A stretch of 64,000 nucleotides of DNA, from assembly GCF_023898315.1 (NCBI RefSeq), contig NC_064616.1:703109389-703173388 (forward strand). The letters are read 5' to 3'. Below the pieces are notes generated by a model that saw only the letters and a program-made list of their open reading frames with translations, did not search any database and was not told where the DNA came from. The DNA comes from Schistocerca nitens (lineage: Eukaryota; Arthropoda; Insecta; Orthoptera; Acrididae). The position numbers were made by a program, and so were the translations under genes. This document shows positions 10,558-21,834 of this stretch, in pieces (the stretch's first letter is position 1; each line of letters opens with the position of its first letter).

Positions 10558-13500
10558 TCCGATGTATCTGAAACGGAATATTTTACAGCCAGTACACCTT
10601 GTAGCAACGAGTCACCGACTTTCAATGAAATAACTATTCAAAAGCTAAGGTTATTCAACAAGCAATACTTTTTTAATAAATATGTCACATCGCTTATCTC
10701 TGTCACCCGACGATTTCAGGTGTTACAAATGCAGTTACAATGAAAATTAAATGGAGATGAGCAGGGCATGTAGCCTTAGGAATGAATGGAACGTTGAGAA
10801 ATTAGGATTGCAACAAATAAGAGAAAAAACTAAGAAGACGATCTACTCAGTGTTGAATGAATGAAATCAGAAAACGTACGCGGGAGCAACATGAATGTCA
10901 CATCGAAGGACCGTAAAACTTCCAGATGAAATATTTCATGTAAAAGTTTCACGAAAATAGATTACTGTTTAGAAAGGGAGATAGGCTATATTTCCAAATA
11001 ATAGTATTATAATTATCAAACATGATGTCAGGCTTAAGTCACAGGCATATGTTTGGTAATCCTGAATAGGAGTCATTCGCTGTTGTTTTCCAGACGCGTG
11101 TTGCTGTATCATCTAACGTGAAATCCCCATACCACACCCAACGTTGTCCACAGTAACATTAGATAAATTACACAGCCAAGGAGCTTGAACGATGGTCGGA
11201 ACAGTAGTTATGTTTCTAACATATTCCTTTGGTAAGCTCTATTTCTCACTTCGGGCATGGAAAAATTAGTGCAGTAGGTTCACTTATGGTTGAGTTTCGT
11301 CCACAGTCATAATAACGATTTCCACAATTCAGTAACTCGGTATTTAAACGGACATTCGTCTTCCACTGTTCTGGTGAATGTGCACAAATAAACTACGTCC
11401 TCTATTTTATTATCAGAAGAGACAGTCTCAACGTCTTGGTTCGGCAATCACTATCTGCCAATGATGTGTAAATGTGTATTTAAATCTATGACAATCTGAA
11501 GATGCATGGTGAAGTCAGGAAAAACCTGTTTGGCTTGAAGAAACTGAAAAAAATATTTAGTTGTAAACAAAAAAGAGGGTATAATGTTTGATACGGTAAT
11601 CATCGGCTGACTCTTCCCTTGCCACGTCTTAGACCGTAAAGAGGAAAATATAATTTAGAGGATTCTTGCTCTTTTTCTTTGCCCATGTCAAGGTTATAAG
11701 CAGCGTTTTACATCATGAAAGACCTAAGCTTCTTGTATTATTGATATATTTACGTAACTTTAAACATTCAAAGGAATTAAGCTTTAATCGAGACAGTCTG
11801 TTATTGCAGAACTGTAGACTAAAGAAAGCTAGAAGCAGTAATTGTACATTTACCCTTAAATTAGTTTTGCAAGCAGAAATATAGGCTCTTGAGCAGCTAT
11901 TAACGACAAGAGGAGACAGACAGCTATATAGATAATCGCAATCAATTTACATGATTTTCACACGACAGCGAATTCATACAGGCAGAATCCCGCAGTGTAT
12001 ATCGACCACCCTTCTCGATACTCTGTGCCAAGTAATTTCCAGGAACCATACTCTTATCCGTGACACCAGATTAACCCACATCATTTAGAACATTTGATTC
12101 TAACAAGATCTGTACAGCCATCTGTAGCAGTTTGTAGAAGACGACGGAAAACAAGAGCAACTGAGCTGTTCATGGAAACGAAGCCCTTTAACGAGATTCT
12201 CGCCAGCTCGTTGTAGCAGCAGGCGTCGTCATAGGATCAGGGAAGCGCTGTCCCGCGATACCTCAACAGAATATCAAGCAGGGCTGTATTCCCAGTCGCC
12301 ACTCAGAGGCCTCTAAACGGCTGCCATAAAGTTAAAAGCCGTATTTTGCGCTGTGTATTACGGGCATTCGCGTTATCAAATTACTGAATTGATCCCAGCA
12401 GTGCAAAGAGCAGGCTTTCAAACTACAGCACCGCCGTAACTCTACCCTCTAACAACGGAGCATCCACAGGATGCGTGATACAGACCAGTGGCTCCCTACG
12501 CCCTCATCTGCCCATCTCACATTTCAAACCGTAGTGTATATTCAGAGCTAACGCTTGCAACGTTGATTGTTGCTGATCACGCCAAAGACAAATGTATGTG
12601 ACATTTATGTGCATTATTCATATAAATGTCGATTACAGTTATATGATAACGAAGCAGAAGAGTAATCAAACGCAAAGTAATTACAAATAATCACAGTAGC
12701 TCTTTTACAATACACTTACACAACGATGCCATTAAAAAAAAAGTTAAGTTAAAAACCTATCCGACCACTCGTTATGAGTTCGAAGATCATGCTGATTGTG
12801 TTGTCACAACGTCTGTTAGTGAACGGAAGATACCCACTTTCTCTCTCATTCTCATGCTCTGATGTACGAGAGAATGAAGATTAGAGTTTAATGCTCTTTT
12901 GACGGTGTAATGGTACTTGAATTACGTAACCATTACGGCACCTCACCTCAATCTCTCGATACCAGCAATATTCTACTGTGTTTCTATAAAATAGTTAACA
13001 TATTTCTGTGACAACATTCAGATTTGATTTCATTAATGTAGAGGTCCTTCGATACATCGATATGTATATATTGCAATGATATTATTCTTATGCGTATTCT
13101 TTTTTATTTTTATTTTCATTTTTTTTTTTTTTTTGGTCACTGATCTTTGACGTACTTGTAACTCTGATTTTTGGGCGCGTAAGCGGAGAGTCAAGCTTTG
13201 GTCGTCATGTTAAAAAGACGCAAATTGTAGTCAGTTTATGAAATGTGAACTTTAACAGTGAGGAAGTTATTTTCAAGTATGTTTTATATTGTGAAGTGAT
13301 GTTCTGGAACGAGTTACGTGATATTGCAACAAAAGTAATAAAAAAGAAGTGTAACTTAAATTCGGAGTGCTGATTACTTTTTTACATCACCATTGTCCTT
13401 CCTTGCAAAAGTTTAATCTTCAAGAACGGTTTATGAAACACATCTATAAAACTTTTGAATATCGCAGAATAACACCTACGCCTCTTTGCAACCGAGCTTG

Positions 13501-14370
13501 GAATCATCACTACCTAGATTTTGACGATTGAGCCATGAGTTCACAACGAGACCACCGCACTATTTATTGTTTTTATAGTTAATTATTCCTTGCTATAGTT
13601 TGTCTGGCTGGAAAATTAGGCATCGGATAGACGTAAGTACCAGTTTTGGAGGGCGAACTTACTCCCATGGTACATGCGCCGATAACTGAAGTTTTGACAG
13701 TGAGCCTACAGCGCGTATGCCCTATCTATTCTCCCGCACTGTTCTGCAATTCATTACCTTTCAAAACATTTTAATAATAATTATAATATGTGAACACTTT
13801 TCTACGACACAGTTAATTTATTCCACTTTAAATTAAAATAACCCGTCCCTACTTCTTCATACTGCATTCACACTAAAATTGCAATCACTCATCTGTCACG
13901 GGCTTATATGACATTACCACTGCCGATTCCTTACCCTACGATCACCTTTCCATTAAATAATAGGTCCCCCGATACGGAAATAATTCTAAGTTTCAAAATT
14001 CAACTAATTCACTTTTTTACGCACGATGAAAGGTGGAGGAGCTCCCGGAACCTGCCCTGCAGACTGGCTCTGACTGCACTGTAGCGAAGAAGCGTTGAGG
14101 TAGATTCGACACTTCATGTATAGGATCGACATCTGTAACCTTACTTCCCCCAACTGTTTTCAAAATCTGCTTGACACAAGGATTTTTGAAAAATAAAAAT
14201 AAAATCCGTTCAATTACGGGAAAAGTAAATTCCCCACTAACTGAAAATAATTGAAAGTGGCAGTAGTACATCCAGAGCTTGGCAACATTATACTTCCTTG
14301 TCTTTTTTTCCAAATTTGGGGTTCATACGTACCACATCCATCTATCCGTACTACTTCTGACATTTACAGA
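10558..14370. other. long anonymous AT-rich stretch
   Basis: Nearly 4 kb without a recognised gene or repeat. A T-rich tract at 13107-13134 and a small CATTCTC/GAGAATG hairpin near 12850-12872 are the only structures noted. The minus open frame 14017-14313 (98 aa) has no recognisable motif. Confidence 0.4.
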
Positions 14371-14372
14371 AT

Positions 14373-14589
14373 TGTTCAAATTCAATTGGCTCTGAGCACT
14401 ATGAGACTTAACTGCTGAGGTCATCAGTCCCCTAGAACTTAGAACTACTTAAACCTAACTAACCTAAGGACAGCACACAACACCCAGCCATCACGAGGCA
14501 GAGAAAATCCCTGACCCCGCAGGGAATCGAACCCGGGAACCCGGGCGTGGGAAGCGAGAACGCTACCGCACGACCACGAGATGCGGGCC
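14373..14589 (-). mobile_element. SINE-B, full length
   Basis: An inverted copy with the SINE-B head (GGGAATCGAACCCGGGAACC B box; CGACCACGAGATGCGGGC terminus) and the shared body. No convincing target duplication is visible, so it may be older or rearranged. Confidence 0.9.
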
Positions 14590-14824
14590 AAACAAATCTA
14601 AAACTCAATAAATCTTACCAAATTATCCACATGTCACAGAAAAATTTCTGAACTTCAATAAACATGAACGAGACACTAAAATTTCAGTTCGCTGCCAATA
14701 GAAAGAAAAGAACACGAATAAGGAAAAAAAAAATGATATCGTGCTCGCTCGTGTTTACACTGCACAGACAAACGCACCGGGAGGTACTACTGGAATATCA
14801 AACGGCATCCGCTCATACGAACAC

Positions 14825-15107
14825 ACTTAATCACTGCGAAGCACTGTAAACTCACTCTGCTTGCACGCCGCCCTGGTACATCGCCGCGTCATGCAACGAC
14901 TCAGAGAACTGCCGATAACTGGCCCGCACCTGCTGTTGCAGTCAATGGGGTTGATGGTTTCTCACACACCCAAACTTAATCACTGCGAAGCACTGTAAAC
15001 TCACTCTCCTCGCACGCCGTACCGGTACAGCGCTGCGCTAAGAAACCACTCAGCCAGCTGCCGATAGCTGGCCCACACCTGCCGCTGTAAGCTGACGGGG
15101 ATTATGT
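14825..15107. repeat. two-copy tandem repeat, ~149-bp period
   Basis: The block starting ACTTAATCACTGCGAAGCAC at 14825 recurs at 14974. The homology runs about 130 bp, through CTGCCGATA(A/G)CTGGCCC, with scattered substitutions. Moderately GC-rich. It may belong to an LTR or subterminal region of an unidentified element. Confidence 0.85.
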
Positions 15108-15109
15108 CC

Positions 15110-16088
15110 ACGCTCGATGGAGAAGTCCCGCCGGTTGCTGAATTCTCCCCCTCCCACCGGCTCCTTTAGTCGCTGCCTAAGTCTCGCCAACGCCTATGCT
15201 TCTCCCCGCTACGCCGCTCTGCAGTTATTAGACGACCACAATATTATTGCGCCTGGCGGTGTGAACTCTTCGGTTGGCTTATCGTGAGTCAGCGCGCAGT
15301 CGGAGTAGACAGTATTTGCACAACTGACCTGAAAGCACTGACAGTCGAGGCATTTTCCTTAGCCATCGCTGTACTTCTTTACTGTAACGTCGCGCGCGTT
15401 TCCGATAACGACCAAGTGCAACAATATCGTGGTTGAGTGGTAAATGCAGAACCTCGGCCCACCGTCTCTCGACATGCAAGAAAGCATTACACCGCGTGAG
15501 CCACAGCTTTTCGTAAATTCTCTACGGCCGCTCATACCTTCCACACTACCCAACAAGCGTCGCAAGAGCTGGGCCCATTCTTTCTATCTGTTAAATCACC
15601 GAACTTTAAACACAACAGCATAAGCGGCTGCGTAACAGAATCTCCCCAAACCAACTATAATTAGCAAAAAACATAAGTGTACAAATCTAACACTTCTTTA
15701 TCATTGTTCATTACGTCAGTCAAGATGAACACACAGCTTAAAAGAAGTGTATACAATTCTTCCACATATTACTGACACTGGTTATTCCTGACAGCCACCA
15801 TTTTTTATTGTAATTCGACCTCAGTTTTTCAACAACGTCATTTTTGTTTATTTTTCCTCAATGGCTAAATGGCTATTGTACTGACTGCGAGCCCTCCTTA
15901 TTAATCCTATTTTCAGCAATTTTTAGAGTCATTTTTCTACTGCTTCTATCCCGGCCAGTGTAATAAGATAAGGAAGTTGGTTTATGATGCTTTATGTTCG
16001 TAATATATCGCGAGCATGTTATTCTGCCCGATTTTTTGCCAATTAATGGGGATAGCTGTCCAGGTGCTACACTTTTTATGTTAGAAAT
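15110..16088. other. anonymous DNA, GC-rich at 15110-15560
   Basis: No protein family recognised. Position downstream of the minus-strand Gypsy-like remnant means it could include eroded pol or LTR sequence, but no motif supports this. Confidence 0.3.
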
Positions 16089-16617
16089 CGCAATTATTTT
16101 TTGTTAATTTATTCCAATATGAGTTCATTTGCTTCTTCCTCACTATTCGAAGAGACAGCACTTCGATTACTTTCCACTAAACTTTCCGCTGCAGCTTCCT
16201 CTTCACAAGCTGCCTGTCGGTATACGTGGAAAAACCTGGTATTGTGTCTACTATCGTTTTGTCGCTAAGTTTTACTCTTTCCTCCTTCCCTCCGACGTAA
16301 AACCACATGTCATTCCTCCCACAATCTATTTCTACATTATGCTCCGTTAACCAACCGGAGACAGTAATGACTGAATCTTGAAAATTAGGCACTCCTACAG
16401 CGTCCATTCGACATGATTCTCCTTCTACTTCAACCTGCACCTTATCTCGACAGTTAGTTGTTTTCCCGTATTAACTTACAGCTTCTTTTATTTCTAAACC
16501 ACTGATCTGTAAACTCGATATTTCATCTCCTGATTTCAAAAACTCGTTACACACGTTGTTTGCTATCGCACACAGCTGGCTTCCTGGGTCGACTAATGAT
16601 TTAGTCCCACGCCCACA

Positions 16618-16811
16618 GGCCGGCAGCTGTGGCCGAGCGGTTCTAGGCGCTTCAATCCGGAACCGCGCTGTTGCTACGGTCGCAGGTTCGAATTCTGCCT
16701 TGGGCATGGATGCGTGTGATGTCCTTAGGTTAGTTAGGTTTAAGTAGTTCTAAGTTCTAGGTGACTGATGACCTCAGATATTAAGTCCCATAGTGCTTAG
16801 AGCCATTTTAA
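16618..16811 (+). mobile_element. SINE-A inserted in the LTR retroelement remnant
   Basis: The head begins GGCCGGCAGCTGTGGCCGAG and the body is complete. The perfect 12-bp duplication CCCACGCCCACA at 16606-16617 and 16812-16823 marks the ends. It splits the minus-strand protease frame and so post-dates the retroelement. Confidence 0.95.
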
Positions 16812-17775
16812 CCCACGCCCACATATTTTGACGTCAATCACAGGGGCGGTTACTGCCTCGTCTTTCAGTATAATATCCTCTTCTAACAGGCCTTCTTGTT
16901 CGTCAGTTAATTTTTTCTGCTTTTATTACGTAAATGTTTTTTTGTTCTTTCCACGTTTTTAGAGGTTCCTCCCTATATGTTTCATGTCAGATCAATGCTG
17001 AAATCCTTATATGTTTCTCATCTTCATGGTCTCTGTCGGTTCCACCCCTCTTCTCGGCCTCCATCCTTCATATCCATGTTCGCCGCACTCTTCTTTTTCT
17101 CATCCGCCTGTGTCGCATACCTTGTTTCGTATTTCCGGTGGCCTTTTCATGCACCTCTGATGCACGAACATACTTCTTTGTGCCACTGTTACTACCCTCT
17201 AGTTCACTTGGTAATGAGGTGCTATGCATTCAGTCAGGCTGCACACTTCATGTTCGTTCAGTATCCATATTATTTGTTTTTCATTCCCACTGTTTCCACA
17301 TCAGCACAAGCAGCATTCGTACGTTGTATCCACATCTGATGTTCAAAATCGAAACACACCAGATTTTTCCTTATTTTCTTCCCAAGTTTCATCTCGGAAA
17401 CACCATGTCTATTCATGTCTCCACACGAGCGATGTTTGTGCATTAAGTTCCGTAATTAGTTGCTCATAATCTTCTGTTTGTGCAATATGAAACATTTGCA
17501 TTCACATCTTACGTCCATAGCTAAGACACTTCAGATTTTATTCAGTTTTCTCGCATGTTATGTGTTGGAAACACATTGGATTCTCTTGTTCTTTGTCACA
17601 ATGTTTACTGGAATCTTCACTTTTCTGACTTATAACTTGTTTGTTACAAATTTCCATTGGCTGGTTAGTGAGCTGTTTGCAGTCATTTGGCTGACAGAGA
17701 CTTAATACTGCTTCTTCTACGTCTTCTTTGAATTCGTCGTTTACATTACTAATCTAGGTCTCGGTTTCTTCTTGA

Positions 17776-17788
17776 TTTTTTTTTTTTT
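17776..17788. repeat. short poly-T tract
   Basis: A run of 12-13 T inside the retroelement remnant. Confidence 0.7.
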
Positions 17789-18083
17789 GCAATATCGTTT
17801 CGGTATCCATTAACTGCTTTCTATGTCCTGGCATTTTCAGCTATATTGCCTGTGGTTCTAGATTTTTGTACCTGTTTCTTATTTCAAGGGAGCTACATCT
17901 TCCGGTATCGTTTCAGACTGTTGTTCCGGATTTTACTTGATTTCCGTTTTCCCTCCTTACACATTTTCTCATTCAGCCTTTCCCGTCTTGTGTTAAATAT
18001 TTTCGCTAGTTATTCTATTACTGATACATTAATTTCTTTCATATCTTTAATATATTACTTCTGATCCCTCAGCATTTTTTAAT

Positions 18084-18500
18084 ACATGGTGACAATTATT
18101 GAACTATATGAAAAAACCTAAATTAGTTACAAACTACGGCGTGCACACACTTTATTCAACATGTAAATGTCACTACAGATATTCGGATTTAAGTTACGAC
18201 ATGTTTGACATGCCTGCCATTATTAGTGATGATGCGGCGCAGACGAACAGCGAAATTCTGCATGACCCGCTGAAGTCTCGGAACATCGATGCTATCGATG
18301 GCCTCCTGAATGGCTGTTTTCAGCTCAGAAATGTTTTTGGTATTATTGCTGTACACTTTTTCTTTTATACAGCACCACAAAAATGAGTCGCATGTGTTCA
18401 GATACGGAGAATATGGCGGCCAATAGATGCCTATACCAGTAGCTTCTGGGTACCCAGAGCCAGAATGCGGTCCCCAAAGTGCTCCTCCAGGACATCAAAC
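18084..18500 (-). pseudogene. DUF4817-type mariner-like transposase, C-terminal end
   Basis: On the minus strand the frame 18380-18189 gives IKEKVYSNNTKNISELK and LQRVMQNFAVRL, ending in NGRHVKHVV. These match the C-terminus of DUF4817-associated mariner-like transposases. Just upstream, shifted frames give RVFDVLEEHFGDRI and WPPYSPYLNTCDSFLW, the last catalytic-Asp block. The low-coordinate boundary ACATGGTGACAATTATTGAA at about 18086 is likely the transposon terminus. Truncated upstream by the tandem repeat that follows. Confidence 0.7.
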
Positions 18501-18659
18501 ACTCTCGTGCCACAGCCTGGGGGCTAAGCCATGTCTCCGCAATATCCTTTCTTTCAGGAGTGCTAGTTCTGCAAGGTTCGCAGGAGAGCTTCTGTAAAGT
18601 TTGGAAGGTAGGAGACGAGGTACTGGCAGAAGTAAAGCTGTGAGTACCGGGCGTGAGTC

Positions 18660-18735
18660 GTGCTTCGGTAGCTCAGTTGGTAGAGCACTTGCCCGCGAAA
18701 GGCAAAGGTTCCGAGTTCGAGTCTCGGTCGGGCAC
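18660..18735 (+). pseudogene. tRNA-like gene in repeat unit 1
   Basis: 76 nt with A box TAGCTCAGTTGG and B box AGTTCGAGTC, both near consensus. The acceptor arms pair GTGCTT.. with ..GGGCAC through two G-U pairs and one mismatch. The anticodon stem TTGCC/GGCAA closes the loop CGCGAAA, which lacks the conserved U33, so translation use is unlikely. Pol III transcription is plausible. Confidence 0.7.
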
Positions 18736-18960
18736 CCAGTTTTAATCTGCCAGAAAGTTTCATATCAGCGCACACTCCGCTGCAGAGTGAAAATCTCATT
18801 CTGGAAACATCCCCCAGGCTGTGGCTAAGCCATGTCTCCGCAATATCATTTCTTTCAGGAGTGCTAGTTCTGCAAGGTTCGCAGGATAGCTTCTGTAAAG
18901 TTTGGAAGGTAGGAGACGAGGTACTGGAAGAAGTAAAGCTGTGAGTACCGGGCGTGAGTC

Positions 18961-19036
18961 GTGCTTCGGTAGCTCAGTTGGTAGAGCACTTGCCCGCGAA
19001 AGGCAAAGGTCCCGAGTTCGATTCTCGGTCGGGCAC
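18961..19036 (+). pseudogene. tRNA-like gene in repeat unit 2
   Basis: Same structure as the copy 301 bp upstream, with B box AGTTCGATTC. The same odd anticodon loop is retained, which argues that both derive from one repeat family rather than from separate decay of real tRNA genes. Confidence 0.7.
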
Positions 19037-19121
19037 ACAGTTTTAATCTGCCAGGAAGTTTCATATCAGCGCACACTCCGCTGCAGAGTGAAAATCTCAT
19101 TCTGATCCTACTCTCGTCAGT

Positions 19122-20070
19122 TCACACTGAGGTCACAGAACTCATGGGATGTCCCTTAATGTCTTGTCGGGCCTCCTTTTCCCCAGCGTTGTCCAGCAAT
19201 TCGATGTGGCACGGACTCATAAGTCGTCGGAAGTCCCCTGCGGAAATATTGAGCCTAGCTGTCTCTATTGCCGCCCATAATTGCAAAAGTGATGCGTGCA
19301 CAAGGGAGTCATCATCTTGTTCCACGAAGAGAGTCTTTCAGTTTCCCAAAGAGATGATAGTCACATGGAGGGAGGTCAGGACTGTAAGGCGGATGTTTCA
19401 GTGTTGTCCATCCGAGTTTTGTGATCGCTTCCATGGTTTTTTGACTGACATGTGGCCGTGCATTGTCGTGCAACAGCAAAACATCCTGCTTTTGCCGATG
19501 TGGTCGAACAGGACTCAGTCGAGCTTGAAGTTTCCTCAGTGTCGTCAAATATGCATCAGAATTTATGGTGGTTCCACTTGGCATGATGTCCACAAACAAG
19601 AGTCCTTCGGAATCGAAAAATACCGTAGCCATAACATTTCCAGCAGAAGGTGTAGTTTTGAATTTTTTTTTCTTGGGTGAATATGCATGATACCACTCCA
19701 CTGATTGCCTCATCATCTCTGGTGAAAAATGATGGAACCATGTTTCATCACCTGTCACAATTCTTCCAAGAAATTCATCTCCATCATTCTCGTACTGTTC
19801 CAAAGGTTCGCTGCATACCGTTTTTCTTGTTTCTTTGTGAGCCACTGTCAACATCCTGGGAACCCACGTGGCACAAACCTTTTTTAACGCCAACACTTCC
19901 AGTATTCTGCAAACACTTTCTAACCCTACCCCAGCGTAGCGTGACAGTTCGTTCACTGTGATGCGTCTGTCAGCAGTCACCAATTCGTTAACTCTCTGCA
20001 CATTGTCTGGAGTGCGTGCAGTACCGAAATAAAACAAATATTTCCTGTAAATGTGGTCTCCTGAATGCAT
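19122..20070 (-). pseudogene. mariner transposase (DD34D), N-terminally replaced and frameshifted
   Basis: A 252-codon open frame (20070-19312) contains the HTH2 region (ADRRITVNELSRYAGVG), the linker WVPRMLTVAHK, the first catalytic block TGDETWFHHF, the second LLHDNARPH and the third YSPDLPPCDYHLF. Exactly 34 residues separate the second and third Asp, as in mariner. After KLKDSLRGTR a stop occurs; the next frame (19325-19122, EQDDDSLVHASLLQLW...) seems to continue the C-terminus. The usual first ~90 residues are missing: upstream of GTARTPDN the sequence belongs to a repeat shared with 21130-21195. All three catalytic Asp are present, but the protein is incomplete. Confidence 0.8.
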
Positions 20071-20243
20071 ACCTTAAGAGCTAAGAGCACTTGTCTATCT
20101 GCACCACAGTGAGACGCATCCCTTCATCTTCAAGCTCTTTGTTATGACAGATGACCTACAGAATGTAGTAAACAAATGAGGACACATTCGTCTATTATTG
20201 TCTATGGATGCAGCAAGCAGTATACATATGTTAGTGTTGCTAC

Positions 20244-20443
20244 TTCAAATGGTTCAAATGGCTCTGAGCACTATGGAACTTAACATCGGAGGTCATCAGT
20301 CTCCTACAACTTAGAGCTACTTAAACCTAACTAACCTAAGGACATCACACACATCCATGCCCGAGGCAGGATTCGAACCTGCGACCGTAGCAGTTGCGCG
20401 ATTCCGGACTGAGCGCCTAGAACCGCTCGGCCACCCCGGCCCC
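20244..20443 (-). mobile_element. SINE-A
   Basis: A full-length inverted copy with B box GGATTCGAACC and head end CGGCCACCCCGGCC, lying between the arms of the inverted repeat. No clear target duplication: the right flank is the start of a separate repeat (20443 onward). Confidence 0.9.
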
Positions 20444-20590
20444 TGTGTTAATGAATCTTTCCTTTATTTTTTTTCACGGAATTGAAAGATTTAGTAAATA
20501 CAAGAGGTTTATAAACCTGATAATATTTCATGGCTTTAGAATACTGCTTTCACTTCAAAATCTGCATCTTCAGTATCGTATATGTTTACT
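20443..20590 (+). repeat. interspersed repeat X, copy 1
   Basis: About 140 bp starting CTGTGTTAATGAATCTTTCC and ending near GGTATCGT/AGTATCGT. It is about 90% identical by eye to 24129-24270 in the same orientation. Non-coding, origin unknown. Confidence 0.85.
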
Positions 20591-20640
20591 GCATGCTGCA
20601 TCCATCAGCAATAACAGAGGAATGTGTCCTCACTTGTTTA

Positions 20641-21044
20641 ACCCGCCAGGTTAGCCGAGAGCGCTAATACGCTGCTTGCTGGACCCGGGTAGGCGCGCCG
20701 GCCCCGGATCGAATCCGCCCGCCGGATTAACGACGAGAGCTGGTGTGCTGGCCACCCTGGCTGTGGTTTTTAGGCGGTTTTCCACATCTATTTAGGTGAA
20801 TACCGGGCTGGTCCCCACGTCCCGCCTCAGTTACACGACTCACAGACATTTGAAACACATCCGCACTTTTCCATGATTTACACTAGTCGCAGACAGATGG
20901 GGTACTCTGATTCCATCCCAGGGGGAATGGGGTGGCGGCAGGAAGGGCATCCGGCCACCCCTTCACATTAACATGCCAAATCCGATTTACCCACGCCAAC
21001 CCGCGCAAAATACGGGACAAAGGTGCAAGCGATAGAATAGAATA
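20641..21044 (+). mobile_element. SINE-C (long tRNA-derived SINE), full length
   Basis: The tRNA-like head has A box GGTTAGCCGAGAGCG and B box GGATCGAATCC, followed by a ~320-bp body (GGATTAACGACG, TTTTTAGGCGG, GGCGGCAGGAAGGGCATCC) and a GATAGAATAGAATAG tail. The 17-bp duplication GTG(T/C)CCTCACTTGTTTA, one mismatch, lies at 20624-20640 and 21045-21061. It is inserted in the right arm of the inverted repeat. Confidence 0.93.
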
Positions 21045-21239
21045 GTGCCCTCACTTGTTTACTGCATTCTGTAGGTCATTCCTAACAGCAAAGACCACGA
21101 AGCTGAAGAGACATATTTCACACTAGCGAAGATGAAGAAGAGCTCATAGCTCTTGAGGTACGCATTTGAAACCATGCTTAGTGGACATATTTGCCTTATT
21201 TTGATCCATACTACCACCTCTCAACATATGGAATTAACA

Positions 21240-21830
21240 TGTTCATCTACATCTACATTTATACTCCGCAAGCCACCCAACGGTGTGTGGCGGAGGGCAC
21301 TTAACGTGCCATTGTCATTACCTCCATTTTCTGTTCCAGTCGCGTATGGTTCGCGGGAAGAACGACTGCCGGAAGGCCTCCGTGCGCGCTCGATTCTCTC
21401 TAATTTTACATTCGTGATCTCCTCGGGAGGTATAAGTAGGTGGAAGCAATATATTCGATACCTCATCCAGAAACGCACCGTCTCGAAACCTGGCGAGCAA
21501 GCTACACCGCGATACAGAGCGCCTCTCTTGCAGAGTCTGCCACTTGAGTTTGCTAAACATCTCCATAACGCTATCACGGTTACCAAATAACCCTGTGACG
21601 AAACGCGCCGCTCTTCTTTGGATCTTCTCTATCTCCTCCGTCAACACGATCTGGTACGGATCCCACACTGATGAGCAATACTCAAGTATAGGTCGAACGA
21701 GTGTTTTGTAAGCCACCTCCTTTGTTCATGGACTACATTTTCTAAGGACTCTCCCAATGAATCTCAATCTGGTACCCGCCTTACTAACAATTAATTTGTC
21801 AGCTTGACACTCCTATAAACATTCATTTCC
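21240..21830 (-). mobile_element. 5'-truncated non-LTR retrotransposon (CR1/Jockey-like), 3' end
   Basis: On the minus strand the open frame 21716-21318 encodes AYKTLVRPILEYCSSVWDPY and IEKIQRRAARFVTG, then FPRTIRDWN. This is the conserved C-terminal region after the reverse transcriptase in Jockey/CR1-type LINE proteins. The element ends at about 21243 in a hexamer-like (ATGTAG)n tail, which reads CATCTACATCTACAT on the plus strand. It is 5'-truncated, as usual for target-primed insertion, and little decayed. Confidence 0.85.
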
Positions 21831-21834
21831 GTAT

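Larger units (their letters stand above)
16090..18070 (-). pseudogene. Gypsy-like LTR retroelement remnant (gag/protease region)
   Basis: On the minus strand, gag-like Lys/Glu-rich broken frames cover about 18070-16920. A retropepsin-like segment follows: GTKSLVDPGSQLCAIANN at about 16595-16540, where the aspartic-protease active site DTG/DSG reads DPG. Then SGWLTEHNVEIDCGRNDMWF at about 16360-16300 resembles the LGMDWL...I-D block that follows the protease in Ty3/Gypsy pol. Stops and frameshifts occur throughout and a SINE interrupts it. No LTRs, reverse transcriptase or integrase were identified. The Gypsy assignment is moderate; BEL/Pao is an alternative. Confidence 0.5.
18509..19109 (+). 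repeat. tandem dimer of ~301-bp units, each with a tRNA-like gene
   Basis: Two units run from about 18524 and 18826 at a 301-bp spacing with roughly 97% identity by eye. Each contains a tRNA-like sequence and ends in GAGTGAAAATCTCATTCTG. The possible flanking duplication ACTCTCGT (18501-18508 and 19110-19117) suggests the dimer was inserted as one piece. The first unit starts with a 14-bp segment reversed relative to the second. Confidence 0.85.
20040..21195. repeat. long imperfect inverted repeat (~190-bp arms)
   Basis: The reverse complement of 20040-20200 aligns with 20600-20640 plus 21045-21195. Shared blocks are AATGTGTCCTCA(T/C)TTGTTTA, CATTCTGTAGGTCAT and AGCTCTT(A/G)AGGTA(T/C)GCATT. 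The right arm is split by a SINE-C; the centre holds a SINE-A and another repeat. The arms continue into the start of the mariner-like frame, so two copies of one element lie head to head. Confidence 0.75.

Noticed and set aside
14825..15107. CRISPR-like array
   Set aside because: Two long copies with no short repeat/spacer pattern, in a eukaryotic repeat context.
16934..17446. 170-aa plus-strand open frame rich in Phe, Ser, Cys
   Set aside because: It lies antisense to the Lys/Glu-rich gag-like part of the retroelement remnant; the composition is that of a shadow frame.
18660..19036. Two genuine tRNA genes
   Set aside because: The anticodon loop lacks U33, the acceptor stem has a mismatch, and both copies sit in a tandem repeat unit.
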